Assembly (NCBI GenBank): GCA_024734555.1 | Contig: JANPWX010020040.1 | Coordinates: forward strand, 2,012,241-2,076,240 | Origin: Trochalopteron elliotii | Lineage: Eukaryota > Chordata > Aves > Passeriformes > Leiothrichidae | DNA: 64,000 bases | Direction of reading: 5' to 3' | Part shown: in pieces, positions 53,936 to 64,000 of the stretch | How positions within the stretch are numbered: the stretch's first letter is position 1 | Layout of the letters: every line of letters starts with the position of its first letter | Program-made: the position numbers and the translations under genes | Notes under the pieces: model-generated | Told to the model about the DNA's origin: nothing | The model's input: the letters and a program-made list of their open reading frames with translations, nothing else | Database searches by the model: none

Positions 53936-56900
53936 ACAGTGAAGCTGACTGCATGGAAAATGAGCTTGAAAGAATCTCCAGATCTCACTTTGGCACTAAT
54001 ATGAGTTCACATCCAACAGTTGATATTTGAATCAAACTGTCGTATTTTAATTTATTGTCCTTTTCAATGCTGATTTATGTACTGGATCACAATTGCTTCT
54101 GTCTGCTCAGTCCACTGTTTTGTCCTTGGTACTGCCTGGTAGGTTTTAATAAAATACTTAAGGCAGCTGAACTTGCTATATATATTTTGATGAGGAGGAA
54201 AAGAAAAACAAAAGAAAGGCTTTAAATATGGCTTGGTCATCCGCTGTAAATTAATACAGGCATTTGTGCAAGGAGTAAGTAGCAAATGCAGATGAGGTGC
54301 TGAATGTAGAATGGCAGCCCATCTGCCTGAGATACCAGAGGCTCGCCTGGGGTCTCTGCAGATTGTTTTGACTAAGAATATCAGCATGTAGCTTAGTACT
54401 CCTGATCTTTCATGTTAGCAGGAAAATAGTTCTCACTTAACCTTATGTATGTTAATTTTCCCACAGCCTTTTTTTATTTAGCATTATGACAGTTTTAAAA
54501 GTACCAGTTGAACTGTGTAGCACATAAAGAAATAATACTGAGATAAATATGTCTCTCTGAAAGCATCCTCTGAGAGGAATCCAGGAGTCTTAAATGGTGA
54601 CTTCTGGAGTGTGGGTAGTCAGTTTGGTGTCTTCTCTGAATCTTTCCTGTACAGACAGCTAAGTGCTTCAAGGCTGTGAAGTGACAGACTGAAATGGCAC
54701 ACATAGTACCTAAAATAAATTAGGATTTTAGATTATTCTAGGTGATTTAGACTAAGTTAATGATCAAATAAGTCAGTTGATGAAGTCTAATAGCTGTCAA
54801 GGCATCAAAATTACAGAATACTACCAAGTAGAAAATAATTAAATTACCATGTAGAAAACATTCAATCTGATGCTTTTTGTTTACATTTTGGGGACAGGAT
54901 AAATGTGTTAATGAAATTAAGGAAGTTTTCTTTAGCTCACCAAGGGGTGGCAATGTGGTTCCAAGGAAGTGAACTGAAGGATCATTTAGCTTGTGATGTC
55001 ACCCCCTCCTTTACTTCCTTAAGGTACTTGGTGTGTAAGTGAGGTGGGTTTTATACTGATGTCTTTGCAAATCTCGTGTGGTAAGTAGGGTCTGATGACC
55101 TAGTAAAAACTTTCCTGAGATGGGACTGCCCTGGGTCTCCAGACATACTGTGCTTCTGCATGTGCAGTTCATGCTCCGGATTGTATAGAGGAACTGCTGC
55201 TCTGCCATGCAGACGTTGCTTAGCAGTTGTGAAATGCTGGTTATTAGAGTGGGATTGCAGGCATTTTTGCCATAGTACGCAACTTGAACCAGGCAGCTGC
55301 AGCTGGTTTCCTGGGATACCAGAGCAGAAGCCATGAACAGATGAGATGTTATTCCCCTTTTGCTCTTGGACTCATTGACTGGCTTGTCAGTGTCGTCTAG
55401 TCAACTTACATTGTGGGTTTGTTTGAAGTGTACCATATTTTGAATATATTAGCAAAATCAATATTATGTAATTTATTTTGTAGCACATGAAGCTGAAGGC
55501 TGGTGATACAGTCAAAGGCAAGGGTCTTTATCGTGCCCTCTGCTTTCTGTGGTAGGTACAGGGCCTCTACTTGTGTAGCTCTCAAGTACCCTGTTAGGAA
55601 GGTTAAGGATTCTTGGGTATGCTGCATATTAATGTCAATGTCTGTCTTAAAATGAGATAGGGGATAACTTGTCAAGTCTTCGGTATTTTTTTTTAATATC
55701 TATAGGAGTTAAATGAATTCTTACTTTTACACTGATGCTGAAAGTTGGCAAGCTCTGACCTGAGCACTTCAAATATCAAAAAGCTCCTTGAAAAGCTATC
55801 TTTTTTAGAGCTTTTCTTTTGACACAGTGAATACTGAACAGTAACCGTCAGAACATAGTTTCTGTAACTGGAATTTTTAGGAAATCTCTTCCCATTTGTG
55901 GTGGTAATTCCTTGGGGTGGAGAGGATGACTTCTCTGAACTTCAAAGCATAGCATGCTAATTTGAAACTCCTTTGGGTGTCTTGAATTGCAGGCTGTTTG
56001 AGAGGCAGATCCTTACCCTACTGATAAGCATGGTTTGGTTTGAACATATATATAAATATATATTTAATGTTGGTGATGTTGATAGTGTACTGAAGTTAAT
56101 ACACTTTAAAGTCCTTCAGTAGCATTGTGGCTGAGAAGGGAGGAGACTCAGCATAAAGAAATATGTAGCTAAAGGTACCTGACTTAGGATCCTCATTGAG
56201 AATTTTTTTTTGCCTCCTCTGTTTCTAAGTTGGAGTTGAAACGAAAACATAAATAATTGAACACTGTACGTGAGTCCTGCTACTTCCTGGCGTAGTAATG
56301 GCTTTCCCCTCCTAAATTCACATGACAGTGGTAAATGTGCTGTCTCGTCCTCCAGCAGGTTTCAGAAAGCACCAACTTCTGCTGACCTAATTGATGCTAA
56401 AGGTGATAATTGAGTTTCTAAAAAACTCTGAAGATAGTCCTGTTAGAGTAGGTATTCATGACTGTTCTGATAAGTGGGTGCAAAGTGGAATTTAAAAGGG
56501 ATTCTCTCATCATTGTATGATTGCTTAGTATTGCTGTGCAGGGGAGGAGAGCTCTGCTGCAAATGCAAAGCATCTTTGTAGTAAGATGTTTGCATTGATA
56601 TGTCTGGGTGTGTTCAGGTGCACTGAAGTGTTTTGTAAGATAAAAAACCCAGGGAGTTTGGTTTTGTTATTGTATTCCAAGACATATCTATGTTCATAAC
56701 AGCAGTGTGATTAATTAAAATTAACAAATTCACTATGATAGTACTTGTGTGAACACTAAAATGGGCACACGTGATGCTCATTGTCCATGAGTTTGGCGCA
56801 TAGGAAAAAGTGCTGCTACGTCATGGAACCACTTTGTACTGTAAAGTCTGACAGTCACTGTGTTTCAGGTGTTTGCCACTATAAAAAGTAAGTTCACTGG

Positions 56901-57097
56901 ACTTGAGTAGCATGGTGTAATCCTCTGCTTCCATTGGAACAGAGTAGTAAAATCCAAGTAGTTTTGGACATCTGTAGGATATTCTGTGTTGTACCATCAA
57001 TATTGGCTACAAAACAGTATAAAGCTGAGCAGGCAAGTGTAGTGTTAAAGATCAGATGGGCAGAGATCTTTAGAGACAATTGTGCTGCTTGGTTGAG

Positions 57098-57147
57098 TGG
57101 GAGTGGTTTTGTGAGTGAGTGGTATCTTGGGAGTGGTTTTGTGAGTG
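57098..57147. repeat. Direct repeat: exact 20-bp unit, period 30
   Basis: The same 20 bases (starting TGGGAGTGG) occur at 57098-57117 and 57128-57147. A small local duplication. Confidence 0.9.
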
Positions 57148-60100
57148 TATGTTACACAGGTCACCCCAAACCCTACTTTAGTGTACTCTATAGGAATCGA
57201 CTGGGCGTTCGTAAGGTGCATAATCTTTTTCACAGGGCCAGTGCAGGACTGGAGGGATGTGGAGGCAAATTGTCTGCATCTGGAAATGCAGAACCCTTTT
57301 AGTACAGCAAAGACCCTTGGATCTGATACTTTATTCCTCAGAGTATTGTCAGTGCCACTGAAGGTCACTGCTCTTGAAGTATCTGATGGAGACAGTCTCG
57401 TCTGAAAATGCTTTTCCTTAGAGGCAGTAAAAACTGGGCCAAGGTGGGATAGGAGGGACTGAGCAGCAGCTCTAGTAAATAATACTAGATGTCCAAGAAT
57501 AGGAACAAAAGGATCTTTGGGTGATTTTTCTGGCAGGCTGCTTGGAATGAGTTTGTGCAGTTGTCCCGCACTCCACCACCCTTATAGTGCAGGTACTCCC
57601 ACCATGTGTTTCTCAAAACGCTTTGTAGTATGACATGGATGCATAGCCTGGGATTTTTTGTGAGCTGCTGTGTGCCAGTATTGCCTCTCGTATGGCTAGA
57701 TACTTTTAAACTGAAAACTCAAAGCACAAAGCTTTTCTTGGGCTAAAATCTCCATGACTGTAGCTGTTCCTATAGAGAAAAGCAGCTGAGAACAGCACAG
57801 AATAAAACAGCTACAGAAAAACAGTTGACTCCTGTTGGTCACCTTGTGGTGTCCCATCCCAGCCAACTCTGTGATCTCCCCCCAAATCTGCCAAGACATA
57901 CAGAGCTCTTAAATGCACATCATTGTATGCTTGTTCCACTGTAGCATCTGCAGAACTCTGGGGTTTTTCCCAGGAAATTAATTCCATACAAGAATAAGAC
58001 ACTAACCATTTAAAAGTATAGCTTTATAAGCAACATAAGGGTAAAGAAATTATTCTTGTCTTCCAGTCATTGTGCAGTGTGATTTTCATCCACAGGTCTA
58101 ACATAGCAGCATAATTTCCTATATTTATAATTTAAATAATGCTTACTATTTTATATTATTTTCTAGGCACAAGATACCTCTTTTTATTTCATTATATCCA
58201 GGCCCCCTAAAACAATCCCTGACAATTGACAATTACTATAAACATACTAATCATGTATAGAAGACTTTTAAGTTACTCTGCAAACAGTTGTATAACTTTT
58301 GGTAGTATTTGGGAAAATAAAAAACAGCGCCAGTACTGTTAATTATTTGATTTGGGAGAAAGGCTGCTGTGCGTATCAGAAGAAGTGTAGGAAAGATGGA
58401 AACCTGTAGTTGTCAGACAAATCTTTCAGCTGCTGAAAAGCAAACCTCTGAAGTACTTTGACAGCGTCTAGCCTGCAATTGTTGTTGCAAAGTGCTGAAA
58501 CAGCATTAACTTTTTCAGCATCTGAACCTTGTAACTACAAACAAAAGCTAGCTGTTTCATTCAGTGCTTGATGCCAGATGCTCCAGTTCTTTAAGGGCTT
58601 GTACTGGAACCAAAATGGTATGTGAGTTGATGCAGCCAAATTGCCAAATGTGGTTTTTTGATTTTCTTTTGTGCTAAGCTAAAGGAAGTGTTGCATCACT
58701 GTTAGTGCTTACCAAAAAGGGTGATGTTACAGGGCCTCCTGAAAGAGTGAAAGCAGCTTTCCAGTTACATGCCATATCAGTGTGGCTGCAACAGGTCACA
58801 AGATTGGAGAAACCCCACAGTTAATGACACCTGCTGGTCTTGCCAAATGGAGTTCCAGCAGAACTTCTTGCAGTTGATATTATCAAAGTTCACGCTCTGG
58901 AAAAGTCCTTTTGCAGCAACAAAACATTCTCCAGTGTTGTTACCTGTGGAAGATACTGCTCTAACATCACTGTAAAATTGCTCAAAGGATGTGTTTCTGC
59001 AGTGCAAGGCTTACACATCCTTGTCTTCTGTGTGCATAGACACAGTTTATTTAAAAATAGTGGTCTGCCTGTGTAAGTGTAAGTTATTGGAGAAAACTGG
59101 TACCGACACTGCTCCCCATTCTAGGAAACTTTCAGAATTCTTGAGGTAATGACTGAGAAGGGGTACAATTGGGGATTATAAAGCCATGCATTAAACCAAA
59201 AAAAGTCAAGAGAGGATGACAGTTTGCTGTCTTTCCTAGTTCGAGAATGAATATGCATTAAATGGAACTATGAAGTGAGTCAAAACGAAAGTGGATTTTT
59301 TTACACAGTATGCAGTTAAAACTGTAGAACTGATTGCTACAGGGCGTTGTGCATCTACCTCCCTCCAAAAAAATATTAGTCTGAAAGAGATTAAACAAGT
59401 TGTCAGGATATCCCTCTGTTCAGTTTTTGCACTAAATGTTGCATACAAGCTGAAGAGGTCAAGAAGCAAGCTGTTTGGTTCTTGAATCAAGGCAAGGCAA
59501 AATTTGTAGGTAGAGCACTACTGAAAACATCCTACTTGGTCCCAGGTGTGTGTGTGTGGCTTGCAGGTCGCATTGCTGGCAACTTGACTAGGAGTTGCGT
59601 GTCTGTAGGCTATGTGAATGCCAGCAAGGCATTTAGGTTATCCTTAAGGATCTGCTAATTCATAATCACATCTGCTTCATCACCACTAGAGGCTCCTCCA
59701 AGTCATGCTTTGGATTCATTTCTGTGGCAGGAAGCAGCTTATACTCTTAAGTAGCATGCAGATGTCTGAATCTGTTGCTGTAACACCTCTTTACAAGCAG
59801 TGAATTAATTATTTTTTTACATCAAAATGCAGCCATTCTCTTGGTACTATGGCCGAATCCAAATCGTCTGTTTGAAATAGTTGCTGGTTATTAACTACTG
59901 ATGAACTTAAAGCATCAGCACCTAGAAGCTTGGATTACTGGCTAGTAGGTGGAAAAAACAGTCACAAAAATATTCAACAGTGAGTGAGGGTAAATAATTT
60001 TCTTTTAACATGAGCATTTTTTATCCTAGCATAGATAAGGCTTTAATTGCCAGCATGGGTTATTTTATGGTTCACAGGCTTCCTTGTGTAACTGGGGTAG

Positions 60101-61957
60101 GTTTCCCATTACAGGGCTGTAGTTATAAAACACTGTTGACTTTTGCTGCAAAATGCTTATTACTGCATTGTAATTTGATAAGAGTGTATCCGGTGCAGGG
60201 TGTCTTATCTAATGGCCTAAGAACATGGAGACTTAAGTTTTCAAGAACTAATCTGATCAGACAGGAAAGAATATCATCATGGGATTGTCCAGCATACAAA
60301 TATGGATGAGTTTTCTGTTCTTGCCAGTCTTAGGGTTTGTTAGCTGTGGCTTATTCTACATACAATCAAGTCTAGTGCTCAGTCTTAGTTTTTTGCAGAT
60401 GTGTGGGTATCATTTTTCTCTGGATGGAATAAGAGAACCCGGTTTCCAAACTGACTGGATGGATGCTGCATTTTTCTGTGTGTGGAAGCATGTTAGAGTA
60501 CTGTACTTGAGCTATCGGGCAGTGTGCATTCTTGTAAGTGGTCTCTGTAGTCACATTTGACGATATTGTTATTGAGAAAGTGGAAGAGCGTTTAGAGGAG
60601 TCTTTGCAGGAAGGCAACATGCCTTGTTTCTGAGGAGGCTTCAACATATGAAATTGCTATGTGGCTACTGGTATATACATGAGAGTGCTATGGAAGGTCA
60701 TATTTTATCTCTTTCTCTATCTTTCAGCTAAATATTTAAGACCTTGAAAAGTAAGTTATCTAAGAATCATAAGAAGGTAGATACCAGAAGAGTCTAAGTA
60801 GAAAATGATATCTCACAACAGAAAATTTGTTATGTCTGGAAGTACCTTCTTTTTTCTTGAGATATCACTTGTTCCTACGAATCTGTATAAATGTAGCACC
60901 TCTTGCAAGAGCTCTTGCTGTCAGCCTGATATTGCAGTTCATCTTGTTGCACATCTTAGACTGGCCTGGTTTTTTCGCTGTTGTTGGGTTTGGGGGCTTT
61001 TTTTCAGCAGCACTCCAGTTATTACTAGGAGCGGACTGTAGATCTACCATAGATCTCATCATTGCTATTATGCTGCTCACGTGTGATCTGTCTCACAAAT
61101 TTCTTCTATAAAAACTAAAGTCAGATATGACACTTTGAATCAAGAGCTATGTCTATGACATAGATAAATACAGGAAGAAAAATTAAATTAGTTCTAACTT
61201 CCCATCAGGTCCTTTCTTTATACGGGCAGGAATAGTGCATAATATGAAAGCTACTTTAAGGGTTGCTTTTAGTCACACAATTGTACAACTTTCCTTTGAC
61301 TTTACTACAAGTTACATCTTTCGTCATCCAAATGATAAGATCCCTTTTCCTGTGTTCTCATCTTACACCTGTCTCATTAATTTTTTGCCTTGACCGTAAT
61401 CCTCTTAACCTGTGGTAGGCTTAAGTGGTTCTTCCTGACTGCTGCACTCACCTGGTATACCTTCAAACTTAATGGTTCCAATTAATTAAATACAAGCTTG
61501 AATTTCAAGGCTGTGTATTCTTGTACCAAGCTTGTTTGACTGCAGTAGTTCTGCTTTTATAAGAAGTATAAATGATACCTTGAATTATGCTGCACTGCAG
61601 ATGACTCAACCTGCTTTGCTCCCTTTTGCTAGCTCTTTCAGGAGATTTTTCAGCAAATTGAGTTTTCTGGCTTTATCTGGATGTTGCATTAGTAATTGAC
61701 ATGACAACTAGTTGGAACATAGGTAGAAATATTAATGCTAGTCTTCACTTCAGTGTTGTACTTTTTTCTTGTATATCCATAGTAAAGTTATACTAGTTGT
61801 AATGCTGTGACCTCCAGATCCTCTGAAGCACAAGGCAGAGGTGAAAAGAGGTGAAGAATGACAGAATGCTGAATGCCTCTTTTAATTTTATTCCTCACTA
61901 GCAAAAAAAGCCCACCCAAAACCTGTTACTGTAGAAAGAATAGCCTGGGGAGCAAGG

Positions 61958-61989
61958 ATGCATTAGCTGATGTGTATCAGCTAATGCAT
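61958..61989. repeat. Perfect 14-nt inverted repeat with 4-nt loop
   Basis: ATGCATTAGCTGAT (61958-61971), loop GTGT, then its exact reverse complement (61976-61989). Two more G-U pairs could extend the stem in RNA. No T-run follows and no known RNA family is recognised. Confidence 0.9.
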
Positions 61990-63121
61990 TTATCCAAGCT
62001 AAAACTTTATACTTGGTCTGGTCAGAGCAGCCCATGGTAATGAAGATGACAGGTGCATCATGCAATAATGTGAAAATTTGCCCTTGCATCTCAGATATAA
62101 GCTTCTGGCTGGCAAATACTTTTTGGCACAATGCTGCCTCCTGCAGTGAACTGGAGGATGCTGGGTGGGGGCCAGCTGGTGGACGTGTATCAGACTTCAC
62201 TTGTGCAGGGTCCAAGACACTTTTCAAATGGGTTGTACACTGGGTGGTGCTATGCATAATACAGTTATATCAGTTTAGGGTTATACGTCTAGACTAACGC
62301 AGTGTTATTGGGTCTCCACACTAAGAGATGGTGCTGTTGATTTAGCTGTTTGCTTGGTACAGTCCAGCAGACTTGCTTGCTACCGTTCAGTCTGCCTAGA
62401 TTTACTGCCTGTGTCCAGCTCCACGCAGGAGGGCTTATGATCAGTAATGCAGTGGCTGAAAAATAAGTGATAAGGCTGCACGAGTGCTTATTTGGCTTCT
62501 GCATGGCAGCCCACATAGATTAGATTTCAGCTGCAGTTCCTGAGTGCTGCCATTCACCTTCCAGAAGCCTGTGTCCCGTATTTAAAGAAAGGCTGCTGGT
62601 ATGCCAGCTCAAGAAGTCTCATCAGAGAGCTGCTGCCTGCCATGTTGGGAAAGGCAAAGTTGTGTAACACTGCAGCACAGTGCTAGGGTTTACACTTAAA
62701 ATACTATAAATATGCCTTTTCCCTTGCTGCTTATGAAAGAGGTGACTGCATCAAGACCTGCCCTGTGTTTTTAGCAGAACATGTGATAGGCTGTCCCTTG
62801 AGGAGAGCTTTGCTCTTGCATCCAGCCTGGCTTGCATAGGAATAGAATCAAGACAATTAGTCATTCACTGACTCATGAATGGTACTTCTTTAAAGGATTG
62901 GGTAAAAATAGTAAAAACAGGCTGAAGGAAAGGGTATTCTCACATTGAGCTAGCTTGGACATCTCTTCACTCAGCAGGTACAAATAGTATGGCTTGCTTC
63001 ACAGAGCAACAAAACAATCTGCTGTGTTTTAGTAAAGATGCAAGTGTTGGAATGAGTAAGTGAGTTCACAGACACTCTGTCCAGCATTTTTGAAAATTAG
63101 AATGTCTTTTAGTGTCGATTA

Positions 63122-64000
63122 ATCACAGAACCTTCAGAGTTTGGGAGACACCCTTAAAGAACATCCAGTCCTAATCTCCCTGCTGTGGGCAGGGACACCT
63201 CCCACAGGTTGCTTAAAATCTTATCCAGCCTGGCCTTGAACACTTGCAGGGATGGGGCATCTGCAGTTTCTCTGGGCAACCTGTGCCAGGGTCTCACCAC
63301 CCTCACAGTAAAGAATCTGCCCCTAATATCCAACCTCATTTTCCCCTCTTTAAGTTTGTGTCCATTACTCTCTGTCCCATCTAGAGTTCCTGATGAGTCC
63401 CTCTCCAGCTTTTGTACAGGCCCCTTCAGATACTAGAGGGGTCCTATGGGGTTTCCACACAACCTTCTCTTCACCAGGCTGAGCAGCTCCAACTTTCTCA
63501 GTCTGTCTTCATAGGGGAAGTGCTCCAGTTCTCTCAGCAACTTTGTGGCCTCCTCTGGACTTGCTCCAGCACTTCCATGTCCTTCTCTGTGCTGGGGTCA
63601 CCAGAACTGTATGCAGTAATCCAAGTCGGATGTCACAAGACTAGAGGGCAGAATGACCACCCTCGACCTGTTGGCCACACTTCTTTGGATTTATCCTAGG
63701 ATACATTTGGCTTTCTTGGCTGTAGGTGTTCACTGCCAGCTTGCATTGAGTTATTTATCAACCATCACCCCCAGGCCTTCTCTGCCAGGCTGCTTTCAAT
63801 CACCCACTTCACTGTGGGTGTGCCACAACCCAGATGTAGGACCTCACACTTTGCTTTGTTGAATTCCATGGTGTTTGCACAGTCCCACCTCTCCAGCCTG
63901 TCCAGGTCCCTCTGGAGGCATCCCTTCACCCCAGAGTGTAACTGCACTACAAAGCTAGATCAGTAGTATCATCAGTGAATTTACTGAGGGTGCCCTTAAC
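63122..64000 (-). mobile_element. CR1 LINE, 3' portion running past the window end
   Basis: Reversed CR1: a degraded terminus near 63124 (ATCACAGAACCTTCAGAGTT), a UTR with AACACTTGCAGGGATGGGGC and CAACCTGTGCCAGGGTCTCA, then the end of ORF2 on the minus strand at 63765-63947 (LDRLERW and MEFNKAKCEVLHLG). It is the longest CR1 piece here and continues beyond 64000. Internal stops show it is inactive. Confidence 0.92.

Larger units (their letters stand above)
53936..63121. other. UBE2R2 intron sequence, no gene recognised
   Basis: It contains an AT-rich ATATATA stretch near 56045-56065, a 30-bp period duplication at 57098-57147 and a perfect 14-nt hairpin at 61958-61989 (listed separately). Open frames of up to 122 codons exist but none is recognisable. 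Confidence 0.5.
32344..64000 (+). other. UBE2R2: UBE2R2 intron 1 (to window end)
   Basis: A GTACGG donor opens the intron. I searched by eye for the expected next exon (HIKFPIDYPYSPP) and did not find it, so the remaining 31.6 kb is taken as intron 1. A very long first intron fits the mammalian gene. The DNA is AT-richer than the NOL6 side and sparse in repeats apart from those listed. No other gene is supported on either strand; open frames here are all below 130 codons and unassigned. Confidence 0.75.

Noticed and set aside
63185..63862. Three overlapping plus-strand frames near the window end
   Set aside because: These are antisense reading of a minus-strand CR1 element.

Overview
The window looks like a vertebrate, almost certainly avian and probably songbird, nuclear genome segment. 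It is dominated by introns and intergenic DNA. It carries many copies of the 3' end of CR1 LINEs (the standard bird and reptile retrotransposon) and several solo LTRs of bird endogenous retrovirus types. Two protein-coding genes are recognisable, NOL6 and UBE2R2. They are also near neighbours on human chromosome 9p13, a segment that corresponds to the avian Z chromosome, so a Z location is a reasonable inference. It cannot be proved from this sequence.

Layout. Positions 1-11205 (minus strand) hold the 5' two thirds of NOL6, in 18 coding exons that splice in frame into 772 codons. The 3' end of the gene lies beyond position 1. NOL6 intron 2 contains a CR1 copy, and intron 15 contains a minus-strand solo LTR. 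The NOL6 promoter is GC-rich with two CACGTG E-boxes and a reverse CCAAT box, and runs into an assembly gap (11335-11711). Immediately after the gap is a near-perfect inverted repeat with 52/53-nt arms.

Positions 11.9-31.7 kb are intergenic. I recognise no protein-coding gene there, but there are three solo LTRs (two with 5-bp and one with 4-bp target-site duplications). One sits inside a CR1 copy, and further on one CR1 has inserted in reverse orientation inside another. A second gap (31739-32133) removes most of the UBE2R2 promoter. UBE2R2 coding exon 1 (32167-32343, plus strand) is intact. Everything from 32344 to the window end appears to be UBE2R2 intron 1, more than 31 kb of AT-richer DNA with a few CR1 fragments, one likely LTR, short tandem repeats and two striking short hairpins.

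NOL6 acts in small-subunit ribosome assembly in the nucleolus. UBE2R2 is a CDC34-type ubiquitin-conjugating enzyme. They are divergently oriented and about 21 kb apart; nothing here suggests a shared function. I found no CRISPR, operon, tRNA or rRNA feature and no convincing new gene system. The most interesting anomalies are the gap-edge inverted repeat, the nested retroelements, two solo LTRs that look like members of one family, and the two hairpins in the UBE2R2 intron.
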